Assembly (NCBI RefSeq): GCF_019457905.1
Contig: NZ_JAHZSV010000013.1
Coordinates: 109,696 to 173,695, forward strand
Direction of reading: 5' to 3'
Source of the DNA: Flagellimonas abyssi
Lineage (GTDB): Bacteria; Bacteroidota; Bacteroidia; Flavobacteriales; Flavobacteriaceae
Length of the DNA stretch: 64,000 nt
Positions 34,021 through 42,854 of this stretch are shown here, in pieces (the stretch's first letter is position 1; the number at the start of each line of letters is the position of its first letter). The position numbers and the translations under genes were made by a program. The notes under the pieces are model-generated. The model had not been told where the DNA came from. It ran no database searches and saw only the letters and a program-made list of their open reading frames with translations.

Positions 34021-36222
34021 ATGAGCCTAATGAATACTGATTTACATTCCTCGCTCAAAAAATATTTTGGTTTCTCGAAGTTCAAAGGATTACAGGAAGG
34101 TGTAATCCAGAATATCCTTAGTGATAATGATACGTTTGTGATTATGCCCACAGGAGGAGGGAAATCTCTGTGCTATCAACTGCCGGCGATAATGAAAGAG
34201 GGAACGGCGATAGTTGTATCCCCTTTGATTGCGTTGATGAAAAACCAAGTGGATGCCATTCGTGGCATATCCGAGCAGCATGGTATTGCCCATGTGTTGA
34301 ACTCCTCTTTGACGAAAACCGAGGTTAAGCAGGTGAAGGAAGACATTACAAATGGTGTGACCAAACTGCTTTATGTGGCTCCAGAATCGTTGACGAAGGA
34401 AGAAAATGTTGAGTTTTTAAAAAATGTAAAACTTTCCTTTGTTGCTGTGGATGAAGCCCACTGTATTTCGGAATGGGGGCACGATTTTAGGCCCGAATAC
34501 CGAAACCTTCGCGGCATTATCAATCGTTTGGGGGACAATATCCCCATAATAGGCCTTACGGCAACGGCTACTCCAAAAGTACAGGAAGACATCATCAAAA
34601 ACTTGGGCATGACGGACGCCAAGGTGTTCAAGGCATCGTTCAATAGGCCCAATTTGTTTTATGAGGTGCGTCCGAAAACTAAAGATGTGGATGCGGATAT
34701 CATCCGTTTTGTTAAACAGAACCAGGGGAAATCTGGAATCATATATTGCTTGAGCCGCAAAAGAGTGGAAGAATTGGCCCAAGTGCTCCAAGTAAATGGA
34801 GTGAGTGCCGTTCCTTATCATGCAGGTTTTGATGCGAAGACCCGCTCCAAATATCAGGATATGTTCTTGATGGAGGAGGTAGATGTGGTGGTGGCCACCA
34901 TTGCTTTTGGTATGGGGATAGACAAACCCGATGTCCGTTTTGTCATTCATCACGATATTCCAAAAAGTATTGAAAGCTATTATCAAGAAACCGGTCGAGC
35001 AGGGCGAGACGGCGGAGAAGGGCATTGTTTGGCCTATTACGCATACAAGGATGTGGAAAAGTTGGAAAAATTCATGTCAGGTAAGCCCGTTGCGGAGCAA
35101 GAGATTGGAAATGCACTTTTACAGGAAATAGTAGCCTATGCCGAAACGTCCATTTCCCGTAGAAAATTTATACTACATTATTTCGGTGAGGATTTTGACG
35201 AAGAGAACGGAGAAGGAGCTGATATGGACGACAATTCTAGAAACCCCAAGCCCAAAGAAGAAGCCCAGGAAGATGTGGTGAAACTTCTGAGTGTGGTAAG
35301 GGATACCAAGGAAAAGTTCAAGACCAAGGAGATTGTAAGGGTGCTGGTCGGCAAGACCAATGCCATGATTTCTTCGCATAAGACCGATGAGAAAAGTTTT
35401 TTTGGAATAGGTAAGGATAAGGACAAAGAATTTTGGATGGCGTTGACCAGGCAGGTTTTGGTGGCCGGACTCCTAAAAAAAGAAATTGAACGATATGGTA
35501 TTTTGAACCTTACCGAATCAGGTAAGGAATACCTCGAGAACCCAGAGTCATTTATGATGACAAAGGACCATGTGTACTCCAAGGACGATACCGGAAACAT
35601 TGTCACCGCCGAAAAATCGAATGGAGCGGTTGCGGACGAACATTTATTGAAATTGCTTCGTGACCTTCGCAAACGAGAGGCGCAAAAACATGAAGTGCCG
35701 CCATTTGTGGTTTTTCAAGACCCATCATTGGAAGATATGTCCTTAAAGTATCCAGTGACCATGAACGAACTTCTGAATATTCAAGGAGTTGGGGAAGGAA
35801 AAGCAAAAAAATATGGAAAGGCCTTCGTGGAGCTGATTTCTAAATACGTGGATGAGAACGACATAGTACGGCCGGATGACCTTGTAGTAAAAAGTACAGG
35901 AGCCAATTCCGCTTTAAAACTTTACGTGATCCAAAGTGTGGATAGAAAGTTGCCCTTGGATGATATTGCTTCTGCCAAAGGATTGGAATTACCGGAACTT
36001 ATCAAGGAAATGGAGCAGATTGTTTTCAGTGGAACCAAGTTGAACATTGGTTACTGGATAGATGAAATACTGGATGAGGACCAACAAGAAGAAATACACG
36101 ATTACTTTTTGGAGGCCGATACCGATTCCATATCCGCTGCCATTGATGAATTTGATGGCGACTACGAAGATGAAGAACTCCGTTTGTACCGTCTTAAATT
36201 TATAAGTGAAGTGGCGAATTAA
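34021..36222 (+). CDS. recQ: ATP-dependent DNA helicase RecQ
   Basis: A 733-aa 3'-5' helicase that handles stalled forks and recombination. Domains in order are DEAD with MPTGGGKSLCYQLPA and VDEAHCISEWGHDFRP, a helicase C domain with YYQETGRAGRDG, RQC, HRDC (LLRDLRKREAQKHEVPPFVV) and a C-terminal HTH_40-like part. The RQC zinc-binding region (SISRRKFILHYFGEDFDEEN) lacks the usual four cysteines. The ATG at 34021 is preferred to the upstream TTG because it opens at the helix that starts homologues. It overlaps the CCC-motif gene's stop by 4 bp. Confidence 0.95.
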   Translation: MSLMNTDLHSSLKKYFGFSKFKGLQEGVIQNILSDNDTFVIMPTGGGKSLCYQLPAIMKEGTAIVVSPLIALMKNQVDAIRGISEQHGIAHVLNSSLTKTEVKQVKEDITNGVTKLLYVAPESLTKEENVEFLKNVKLSFVAVDEAHCISEWGHDFRPEYRNLRGIINRLGDNIPIIGLTATATPKVQEDIIKNLGMTDAKVFKASFNRPNLFYEVRPKTKDVDADIIRFVKQNQGKSGIIYCLSRKRVEELAQVLQVNGVSAVPYHAGFDAKTRSKYQDMFLMEEVDVVVATIAFGMGIDKPDVRFVIHHDIPKSIESYYQETGRAGRDGGEGHCLAYYAYKDVEKLEKFMSGKPVAEQEIGNALLQEIVAYAETSISRRKFILHYFGEDFDEENGEGADMDDNSRNPKPKEEAQEDVVKLLSVVRDTKEKFKTKEIVRVLVGKTNAMISSHKTDEKSFFGIGKDKDKEFWMALTRQVLVAGLLKKEIERYGILNLTESGKEYLENPESFMMTKDHVYSKDDTGNIVTAEKSNGAVADEHLLKLLRDLRKREAQKHEVPPFVVFQDPSLEDMSLKYPVTMNELLNIQGVGEGKAKKYGKAFVELISKYVDENDIVRPDDLVVKSTGANSALKLYVIQSVDRKLPLDDIASAKGLELPELIKEMEQIVFSGTKLNIGYWIDEILDEDQQEEIHDYFLEADTDSISAAIDEFDGDYEDEELRLYRLKFISEVAN

Positions 36223-36530
36223 AATTCGCCACTCAACTCACCTGTAGTTATTGCCGCTATGATCAATCCAAAATAAAGGATTACGAATACCAAAGAAACA
36301 AGCGCCAAAGCCAATCCTACATAAGAGAGGATTTTGCCTGTTTTTACATTGCTGTAATCCGTATAATTCTCTGGGCTTTGTTCGTATAATTGGGTCGCGG
36401 TCTTAGCTTTTGCCAATCCAATGATGCTAAAAATAGCACCAAATGGCCCGCAGCATACCAAAGTGAGGACAATGGAGAGTATCCCCATTGTCAACACCGT
36501 GCTGGCCCCAGGTAGGGGTTGTTGGTTCAT
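36219..36530 (-). CDS. CCC-motif membrane protein (DUF4190-like), copy 1
   Basis: A 103-aa protein with two or three hydrophobic helices and a triple-residue turn VCCGPFGAIFSIIGLAKA. I recognise the family as the flavobacterial CCC-motif or DUF4190-like small membrane proteins, in which the helix pair is joined by a short loop. It is a paralogue of the next gene; both contain NVKTGKIL/NVKTGRIL. It overlaps recQ's stop by 4 bp on the other strand. Its CC pair replaces the CCC seen in the paralogue. Function unknown. Confidence 0.8.
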   Translation of the reverse strand: MNQQPLPGASTVLTMGILSIVLTLVCCGPFGAIFSIIGLAKAKTATQLYEQSPENYTDYSNVKTGKILSYVGLALALVSLVFVILYFGLIIAAITTGELSGEF

Positions 36531-36539
36531 AAGATTATA

Positions 36540-36866
36540 TTATTGATATTGTTCAAGAATTTCTTGCATTCTCTGTGGATCTTGTAGGGTTTCCCATCCA
36601 AAGAAAGAAAGAGCCCAAATATAGTAGGCAAGAGCCAAAACATTTAAAACGATACCAATAATGGCAAGGATTCTTCCTGTTTTTACGTTTTGTACACCTT
36701 CGTACATTTCTGGGTTTTCAGCATAAAGTTTTAGAGCCTTGTTGGCCAAGATTAAACCGATTACACCAAAAATAAGTCCGATTATACCATAGCAACAGCA
36801 GGTTACTATAGAAATAATTCCGAAGACCAATATCAAGGTCGCGTTTGGAAGTTTTTGTTGTTCCAT
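36540..36866 (-). CDS. CCC-motif membrane protein, copy 2
   Basis: A 108-aa small membrane protein that carries the full TCCCYGIIGL motif and NVKTGRILAIIGI, and so is a diverged duplicate of the gene at 36219. Its start is 12 bp from the DUF2752 gene and its stop 9 bp from copy 1, which makes the three an operon. The C-terminal tail is acidic. No function is known. Confidence 0.8.
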   Translation of the reverse strand: MEQQKLPNATLILVFGIISIVTCCCYGIIGLIFGVIGLILANKALKLYAENPEMYEGVQNVKTGRILAIIGIVLNVLALAYYIWALSFFGWETLQDPQRMQEILEQYQ

Positions 36867-36878
36867 AATTTCAAATTT

Positions 36879-37199
36879 TTAATTAAAGAGGTTATTCATT
36901 TTTAGTATGTAACTTATTATAACGGTACCTACGGTAAGCAATGTTAAAATCATTTTAATCTGATTTGAACGTTGAAACTTAACAAAACTACTGGTGACCA
37001 GAAAAGCCAATAATACCAATATTGGATAAATGGCAGGGTACATTTGAAAAGCAGCTATGAATTCTCCATGCAGTAAGAGGTTGACCGAACGTTGCAGGCC
37101 ACATCCAGGGCAATCTATGCCCGTGAGATGCTTGTTCAGGCAAGGGAGCATATAATCTTCAAGATTAAAGGCGATTATGGTCGGTGTTAGGTACATCAT
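36879..37199 (-). CDS. DUF2752 membrane protein
   Basis: A 106-aa protein with the DUF2752 signature CPGCGLQRSVNLLL, two or three helices and a short polar N-terminus. A later start at the internal MLPCLNKH is possible. DUF2752 proteins are small integral membrane proteins of unknown role that recur next to CCC-motif or TM2-type genes, as here. The CPGC pair could be a redox or metal site. An Smr gene diverges upstream. Confidence 0.83.
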   Translation of the reverse strand: MMYLTPTIIAFNLEDYMLPCLNKHLTGIDCPGCGLQRSVNLLLHGEFIAAFQMYPAIYPILVLLAFLVTSSFVKFQRSNQIKMILTLLTVGTVIISYILKMNNLFN

Positions 37200-37224
37200 T
37201 GTCTGTAGAGCCCGAAAATACTAT

Positions 37225-37232
37225 TATTTTTG
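37225..37232 (+). promoter_or_regulatory. -7 element TATTTTTG before the Smr gene
   Basis: A TANNTTTG match lies 46 bases before the ATG at 37279, in the divergent spacer. A clear -33 TTG is absent (CTG is at the place). Confidence 0.35.
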
Positions 37233-37278
37233 TATTCAAGTTTAATTTTTGGACCATTTTTGTAGTTAGAAATTAAGT

Positions 37279-37821
37279 ATGGGTAAATTTTCGATAGGTG
37301 ATAGGGCAGAGGTGTTGGATGAGGCCATTTCGGGTATCATTCAAAAAGTTGATGGCAATCGGGTGACATTGATTACCGACGATGGTTTTCCCATGCATTT
37401 TGCCAGTAGTGATCTTGTTAAGATTGGTGGCGATATATCGGTTTCCAATCATGAAGTGGCCAAAATCAAAAAGGAAAAAGAAATCCCCAAAAGGAGAAAA
37501 GCTCCTGTAATTAAGCCCAAAGAAAGGAGTGCCCCAAAAATGGAAGTTGACCTACACATCCATCAACTGGTGAAGTCAAGCAAGGGCATGAGCAACTACG
37601 ATATGCTCAACATTCAATTGGATACCGCCAAAAGACAATTGGATTTTGCCATTAACAGGCGAATTCAAAAGGTGGTGTTTATCCACGGTGTGGGAGAAGG
37701 TGTTTTAAAAGAGGAACTGCACTATCTCTTCAATCGGTACGACAATGTGAAGTTTTACGATGCTGATTATCAAAAATATGGTTTGGGGGCTACCGAGGTC
37801 TATATTTACCAAAATACTTAG
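37279..37821 (+). CDS. Smr-domain protein (MutS2-like C-terminus)
   Basis: A 180-aa soluble protein. An N-terminal SH3-like beta domain (about 1-50, GDRAEVLDEAISGIIQKV) precedes a basic linker and a C-terminal Smr domain with VDLHIHQL, FIHGVGEGVLKEEL and YGLGATEVYI. The histidines and glycine loop are those of Smr endonuclease-like domains, found in MutS2 and RNA-repair proteins. Without a MutS ATPase it may act on RNA or DNA structures alone. It overlaps the next gene's stop by 4 bp on the other strand. Confidence 0.88.
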   Translation: MGKFSIGDRAEVLDEAISGIIQKVDGNRVTLITDDGFPMHFASSDLVKIGGDISVSNHEVAKIKKEKEIPKRRKAPVIKPKERSAPKMEVDLHIHQLVKSSKGMSNYDMLNIQLDTAKRQLDFAINRRIQKVVFIHGVGEGVLKEELHYLFNRYDNVKFYDADYQKYGLGATEVYIYQNT

Positions 37822-38339
37822 TCCGGTACTACGGTGACTACCTCTCCAAATTCATTTATGGCCAAATTCGTAATGCGTTCCCCATTTCCGGTGACAAAAG
37901 ATATGCCGCTAAGACTTATATTGTGTTCAAAACGTGTGGTATCGTTTTCTATCGGCATAGTCTCAATGATCACCATGCCTCCTTCGGCAACGACTTCGTC
38001 AATTACTTTAGGGTCCACCGTGGGGATATCGCTACAAAAATAATCCTTGTTAACAGCATCCGAGAAAACTCTGTACGTTACTTGGGATTGTCCTGGGACC
38101 GTACTTTCGGTTATTACCGTATCTCCGGCAACCCCGCGGTTCAAGGCCCCACTTTGAAGCTCTAATATGAGGGCTTCGCTATCATTTATTTTGAACATCA
38201 AATTTTTGGCGTCAGCAACAGGATTGACACAATATTGTATAGAGGCACTGTCAAAGTCAATGGTCTCGATTTGAAGATCCCCATCGCTACAGGAAAGGAT
38301 TGTGATGCAACCAAGAATTGAAAAGATAAATTTTCTCAT
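37818..38339 (-). CDS. Lipoprotein of unknown function
   Basis: A 173-aa protein with a lipoprotein signal ending ILSC at about 14-17. The mature part is beta-rich and acidic, without a recognised motif, and has a few cysteines (YCVN, YFCSD) that might form a disulfide. No neighbour suggests a role: it is convergent with the Smr gene and divergent from the cysteine desulfurase. The family is unknown to me, and its size and signal support a real gene. Confidence 0.72.
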   Translation of the reverse strand: MRKFIFSILGCITILSCSDGDLQIETIDFDSASIQYCVNPVADAKNLMFKINDSEALILELQSGALNRGVAGDTVITESTVPGQSQVTYRVFSDAVNKDYFCSDIPTVDPKVIDEVVAEGGMVIIETMPIENDTTRFEHNISLSGISFVTGNGERITNLAINEFGEVVTVVPD

Positions 38340-38416
38340 GCATCAAATTTAAAGCAATTCCATTTTAAAACACTAATCCTTAGCATCACTTTAAAAGAAA
38401 TTAACTTTATTTCCTG

Positions 38417-38424
38417 TACTTTTG
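38417..38424 (+). promoter_or_regulatory. -7 element TACTTTTG before the cysteine desulfurase
   Basis: A TANNTTTG match lies 26 bases before the ATG at 38450, a suitable leader length. No TTG box is seen at 19 bases upstream. Confidence 0.4.
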
Positions 38425-38449
38425 CTCCTGTTAAAAAGTGAACCGAATC

Positions 38450-39598
38450 ATGCAAAAAGTCTATCTGGACAACGCTGCGACCACGCAGGTAAGGAAAGAG
38501 GTAATTGAACGGATGCAAGAAGCTCTTGCGCAGCAATATGGCAACCCATCATCTACCCATAGCTTTGGTAGGTCGGCAAAAACCGCTGTAGAGCAAGCAA
38601 GAAAAACCATCGCGAAAACCTTGAATGCCCAACCTTCGGAAATCATTTTTACTTCGGGCGGGACCGAGGCGGACAACATGATCCTGCGATGTGCCGTAAG
38701 AGATTTGGGGGTTCAGACCATTATCACTTCTAAAATTGAACATCATGCAGTGCTTCACACGGTGGAGGAACTGGAAAAGGAGTATGGTATCAATGTTTCG
38801 TACGTGGATTTGGATGAATTCGGAAGTCCGGACATGGAGCATTTGGAAGAATTGCTCAAAAAGGATGACACCAAAAAGTTGGTCAGCTTGATGCATGTGA
38901 ACAATGAAATCGGCAATATCACTGATATCAACGCTGTAGGAGAGCTTTGCAAGGCCAATAATGCACTTTTTCATTCGGATACCGTACAATCGATTGGTCA
39001 TTATCCGTGGGATGTGCAGGCGGTTCATGTTGATTTTATGACGGCAGCTGCCCATAAATTCCATGGCCCTAAGGGTGTTGGTTTTGCCTTTATCCGAAAA
39101 AACTCGGGTTTAAAGCCATTGATCGTGGGGGGCTCCCAAGAACGAGGGTTCCGTGCAGGTACAGAACCGTTCCATAATATTGTTGGTCTAGAAGAAGCGT
39201 TTGTTAAAGCTTACGAACATTTGGATGAAGAGACAGTAGCTGTAAAGGAGCTGAAAAAGTATTTTGTGGATAAGGTCTTAAAGGAGGTTCCTGGTGCGCA
39301 GTGCAATGGTCTTTCTGGAGATTTGGAAAAAAGTACCTATACCTTGGCCAATATTCGGTTGCCTTTTGATAAGCAGAAAGGCTTAATGCTATTGTTCCAC
39401 TTGGATATGAAAGGAATCGCCTGTTCCAAAGGAAGTGCATGCCAATCGGGAAGCAATCAAGGTTCGCACGTGCTGAATGAGATTTTGGAAGGGGCCGAGT
39501 TGGATAAACCCAGTCTACGCTTTTCTTTTTCCATGTATAACACGAAGGAAGAACTGGATTACACCGTTGAGATCCTAAAAGAATTTGCCAATAGCTGA
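38450..39598 (+). CDS. Cysteine desulfurase (NifS/IscS type)
   Basis: A 382-aa PLP enzyme that takes sulfur from cysteine for Fe-S clusters or tRNA thiolation. The N-terminus is VYLDNAATTQ, the PLP lysine is K203 in AAAHKFHGPKG, and the catalytic cysteine is C331 in CSKGSACQSGS (the loop is that of the group I or NifS-type enzymes). The start is ATG 38450; a GTG 12 bases upstream is less likely. A scaffold protein gene is not beside it, so it could serve Fe-S or thiolated tRNA pathways. The stop abuts the convergent gene at 39599. Confidence 0.94.
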   Translation: MQKVYLDNAATTQVRKEVIERMQEALAQQYGNPSSTHSFGRSAKTAVEQARKTIAKTLNAQPSEIIFTSGGTEADNMILRCAVRDLGVQTIITSKIEHHAVLHTVEELEKEYGINVSYVDLDEFGSPDMEHLEELLKKDDTKKLVSLMHVNNEIGNITDINAVGELCKANNALFHSDTVQSIGHYPWDVQAVHVDFMTAAAHKFHGPKGVGFAFIRKNSGLKPLIVGGSQERGFRAGTEPFHNIVGLEEAFVKAYEHLDEETVAVKELKKYFVDKVLKEVPGAQCNGLSGDLEKSTYTLANIRLPFDKQKGLMLLFHLDMKGIACSKGSACQSGSNQGSHVLNEILEGAELDKPSLRFSFSMYNTKEELDYTVEILKEFANS

Positions 39599-40246
39599 TT
39601 AATTTCGATTCCTTCTTTTTTCCCTGTCGTAAGGAAACTTTCTGGAAGCGGTTTTCATCATTTTATCGATAAGCTCGTTGGTGTTTTTTCCAGTTTTTTT
39701 GGAAATTTCGTTCTCATATTTCCAAAGTAACTTTCCCGTATCACCATCACTTATCTTGACCCCGATTCGTCCGTAGTTGGCATTTCCGCTGAAATAATCC
39801 AAAATACTGAAATCGGTAGGGACCCCTTCGGAAAGTAAAATATTGAGATTAAGGTTGCCACTTATGATGCCGTCCACATCCAATATTTTGCATAATTCCT
39901 GTGTGGTATAGGTGTCAATGTTGTTGTAGTTGATGTTGTTTTGGGCCAAAATAGCGTTGGTATTCATAATGTTCTGGAAATCCACATTGAACTTTTTGCG
40001 CTTTTTCCGTTTGGAAAAATAAGTTTCCAAAGCATTTTGTACCGCATACCCTTCTTTTTCGGCCAGTACATTGAGCTCATCGTTATCTACGGCTTTTTTA
40101 AGTTCCAAGTGGGCAATAAAGGGAACGATCGCTAAAATTTCATGGTCCTCGGTATATTCATCAAACCTTATGCTCTCATAAATGTTCTTTTGGGCCATTG
40201 CTAGCGCACTGGAGAAAAGAACAAAAACAAAGACAATTTTTTTCAT
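39599..40246 (-). CDS. Exported protein of unknown function, CsgG/TolB-N-like
   Basis: A 215-aa protein with a cleavable signal (1-18, ALAMAQ). The pattern of the mature part (LAIVPFIAHLEL, then LCKILDVDGIISGNLNL and GDTGKLLWKYENEI) resembles the periplasmic CsgG/DUF799-type nucleotide-like folds, but I do not recognise a named family. There is a basic patch (KRKKRKK, about 80-87). It may be an envelope-maintenance protein. A TACTTTTG box lies at 40359-40366 on its strand. Confidence 0.65.
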   Translation of the reverse strand: MKKIVFVFVLFSSALAMAQKNIYESIRFDEYTEDHEILAIVPFIAHLELKKAVDNDELNVLAEKEGYAVQNALETYFSKRKKRKKFNVDFQNIMNTNAILAQNNINYNNIDTYTTQELCKILDVDGIISGNLNLNILLSEGVPTDFSILDYFSGNANYGRIGVKISDGDTGKLLWKYENEISKKTGKNTNELIDKMMKTASRKFPYDREKRRNRN

Positions 40247-40369
40247 TCATCAAATTTTAATTCAACAATCTTGATCTTTGGATGAGGTCGCTTTTGGATA
40301 GGTTGATTATTAGAGCTCTAAAAAAGGACATTTACTTGACTAGCCTGCTTTTCGTGTGCAAAAGTAATG

Positions 40370-42061
40370 CTATTTCCTGAAAAAAGTGCCAGTATATGTA
40401 GTGGAGTTGCCCACATTGTCCGTAACGGTTACTTTTAGTTCACATTCCGTTTCGTTGACGATCTTATCATCAAAATTATAGGTGATGGTATTGGTTTTTG
40501 GTTCGTATTCCATCAAAATCCATTTTCCGTTGAGTGTGGCGGAATAGGAATCAATGCCACTGAGGTCGTCCGTAATGGTAAGGCTTAGGTAGTTGTAATT
40601 GCTCAACCATTGCTTTTCTTTAAAGTTTTTTGGTCTTACTTGAGGGGCTACGCTATCCCTAACAAGGGTGTATGTGCCCAAAGTTCGGGTGCGTGTGGTA
40701 AAGGCACCGTCCCGTTTGTAAGTTTTGGAATAGGATGGTCTCAGTCTACTGTCCAAATGAGCAATAAACATCTGGTTCCTATCTTCCATTGCATATTTTG
40801 AAGGGTCGAAACTGATTGTAAAGTTCCGGTGAGCGGCAACGCTGTTATCGTGAATGGTGATGGTATCGTTCCCTTTTTCCAAATTGATGAAGAAATCTTC
40901 ATAAAATGTACTGGCAGGGAAATATACTTTAGCGGCACCTAGGTCAAAGTTGTTCGGTTTCTCCGCAATCAAATAATTCTCCGTGGTTTTGTCCTCTTTT
41001 GTTATTTTTTCCTCTTCTTTTTTGCCTTCAATCGGGATAACAAGTTTTGTGGTGTTTCCTGCCAAATCCGAAATGAGCAGTTCAACGTTGTAAGACATAC
41101 CCTCTTCAACATTTATTTTACCGTCGTTGTACAGTGATTTGTAAATGCTAAGGTGATTGTAGGGCTCCTTAAAACATTTTTGAATACGCTGTCTATGATC
41201 GTAATAATGGGCATAATCAACAAGTGTATTAATGTATCGAGTCTCGGCAAAGGAGAAGGTTTCAAAATCAAACTCAGAATAAACCCGGCCATTCACCGTT
41301 TGTTTTACAGCATAAACTCCATTCTGATTGGCGGCCATGTCCAAGCGGTCAAAAGTGTTGATTCCAAATCCAATCGTGCCGCTGGCCGTTACTTTGTCCG
41401 CCAAAAAGGAACCATCGGATTGTCTCGTATAATTCAATTGGATTTTTTCCGCACTCTTGTTTATCAATGCTCCGTCTGAAATCGGGTAACCATACAATCC
41501 CAATAAAGTTGGGTCGGTAGCATCCCTGACCTCATAACCGTAAAGTAATGGATTGGTAGGTTTGCCGCTAACGCTGCTGCGGATTTCAAAATGAAGGTGG
41601 GGTCCGGCCGACCCTCCCGTATTGCCCGAATATGCGATTATACTGCCATTGGTCACCTTGAGTTCGCCATAATCAGGGAACATTTCTACCTCGTAAGACT
41701 GCTTTTCGTATTGAACTTTTTTAACGTATTCCTCTATTTCCGGCCCAAACTTTTTAAGATGCGCATACACCGAAGTGTAGCCATTTGGGTGGGCCACATA
41801 AAGAGCTTTTCCATATCCCCAATGAGAAACTACGATACGCGTCACCGTACCGTCGGCGATGGCATATACTGGAAGACCTTCCCGTTGTTGCGTCTTAATG
41901 TCCATGCCGGAATGGAAATGATTGGAGCGTAGTTCACCAAAAGTGCCGGCCAAAACCAAGGGAATGTCCAAAGGGGAACCAAATACATCCTGAGGATATT
42001 CTTTTTGGGCAGATAGGTGCAATGCAATAAAAAAAGTGATAAAAAAAAGATAGAGGCGCAT
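40370..42061 (-). CDS. M23-family (LytM) metallopeptidase
   Basis: A 563-aa periplasmic peptidase likely to cut peptidoglycan cross-links. The start is the ATG at 42061, where the signal peptide begins (RLYLFFITFFIALHLSAQ). The M23 zinc site is complete: HFHSGMD (histidine and aspartate) and HLHFE. The catalytic domain occupies about 25-180. Residues 200-563 form a long beta-rich accessory part without motifs I know, with a repeat of SYSATL-like strands near the end. The domain order differs from typical LytM proteins, in which the zinc domain is C-terminal. Divergent from the zapA operon. Confidence 0.9.
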   Translation of the reverse strand: MRLYLFFITFFIALHLSAQKEYPQDVFGSPLDIPLVLAGTFGELRSNHFHSGMDIKTQQREGLPVYAIADGTVTRIVVSHWGYGKALYVAHPNGYTSVYAHLKKFGPEIEEYVKKVQYEKQSYEVEMFPDYGELKVTNGSIIAYSGNTGGSAGPHLHFEIRSSVSGKPTNPLLYGYEVRDATDPTLLGLYGYPISDGALINKSAEKIQLNYTRQSDGSFLADKVTASGTIGFGINTFDRLDMAANQNGVYAVKQTVNGRVYSEFDFETFSFAETRYINTLVDYAHYYDHRQRIQKCFKEPYNHLSIYKSLYNDGKINVEEGMSYNVELLISDLAGNTTKLVIPIEGKKEEEKITKEDKTTENYLIAEKPNNFDLGAAKVYFPASTFYEDFFINLEKGNDTITIHDNSVAAHRNFTISFDPSKYAMEDRNQMFIAHLDSRLRPSYSKTYKRDGAFTTRTRTLGTYTLVRDSVAPQVRPKNFKEKQWLSNYNYLSLTITDDLSGIDSYSATLNGKWILMEYEPKTNTITYNFDDKIVNETECELKVTVTDNVGNSTTYTGTFFRK

Positions 42062-42172
42062 ATAAAAACAATAATTCCTTACGAAAGTAACCAATGTTTT
42101 GATTTGATAAAAAGTTTTGGAGGAAACCACTTTTTACTTGAAGCAAAGCTTTAAGAATAAATCTTAAAAGTA

Positions 42173-42203
42173 TTGCGAGGTTGTGGCAGGATCGTTAACT
42201 TTG
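42173..42203 (+). promoter_or_regulatory. Promoter for the zapA operon
   Basis: TTG (42173-42175), a 20-base gap and TAACTTTG (42196-42203) fit TTG-N19/20-TANNTTTG. The message would start near 42208, about 20 bases before the ATG at 42230. Confidence 0.6.
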
Positions 42204-42229
42204 TGTAATACGTATTGTTGTTTGCATAT

Positions 42230-42520
42230 ATGAGCGAACTTGTTGAGATTGTTGATTCTTTGGAGAACAAGGTGAGCAAATTGCTTCACAAAATGGAGCT
42301 GTTGCACCAACTCAATGCCAAGTTGAAACAGGAATTGGAACTTCAAAAAGAAGAAAATGGACTTCAACAGAAGGAGCTCAACGAATGGGAGGAAAAATAT
42401 GATTCCCTAAAAATGGCAAACACAATGCTGGGTAGTAATACTAGTAAAACAGAAGCTAAGCTCAAAATAAATACATTGATTCGCGAACTTGATGTTTGCA
42501 TTGCAAAGTTGGCGGATTAA
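42230..42520 (+). CDS. Coiled-coil protein beside zapA (ZapB-like role?)
   Basis: A 96-aa protein that is almost entirely a coiled coil (LENKVSKLLHKMELLHQLNAKLKQELE with heptad leucines), with no membrane helix or catalytic motif. The start is the ATG at 42230, as the 15 bases upstream give no better start. It lies 14 bp from zapA in the same operon, so it may be a division-related partner such as ZapB, which is also a short coiled coil. The family is inferred from position; sequence identity with E. coli ZapB is not claimed. Confidence 0.7.
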   Translation: MSELVEIVDSLENKVSKLLHKMELLHQLNAKLKQELELQKEENGLQQKELNEWEEKYDSLKMANTMLGSNTSKTEAKLKINTLIRELDVCIAKLAD

Positions 42521-42534
42521 CTGGTACCGAGAAT

Positions 42535-42828
42535 ATGGACGAGAAGCTCAAAATAAAGCTTTCCATTGCTGATAGGGTGTATCCTTTAACGATTGACCCC
42601 AAGCAAGAGGAAGGGTTGCGAAAAGCAGCCAAGAACATAGAAAATCTGGCAAAAAAGTTTGAGCAAAACTATGCCGTTCGGGACAAGCAGGATGTTTTGG
42701 CCATGTGTGCCTTACAATTTGCATCCAAAATTGAGCAAAGCGGAATAGACCGTTCGGAAAATGCAGAGGCAGCTATGCAGCGTCTCAGGGCCTTGGACGA
42801 ACTGGTACATTCCAAATTGGGGGAATAA
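42535..42828 (+). CDS. zapA: Cell division protein ZapA
   Basis: A 97-aa ZapA, which promotes FtsZ bundling at the septum. The N-terminal globular part carries KLKIKLSIADRVYPLTI and the C-terminal helix DVLAMCALQFASKIEQSG, characteristic of ZapA. The start is the ATG at 42535; a longer frame from 42496 would not be conserved. In this group zapA is followed by a 6S-like RNA and rny, as seen here. Confidence 0.9.
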   Translation: MDEKLKIKLSIADRVYPLTIDPKQEEGLRKAAKNIENLAKKFEQNYAVRDKQDVLAMCALQFASKIEQSGIDRSENAEAAMQRLRALDELVHSKLGE

Positions 42829-42854
42829 GTTCTTTTAAATAAAATATTGTTACT

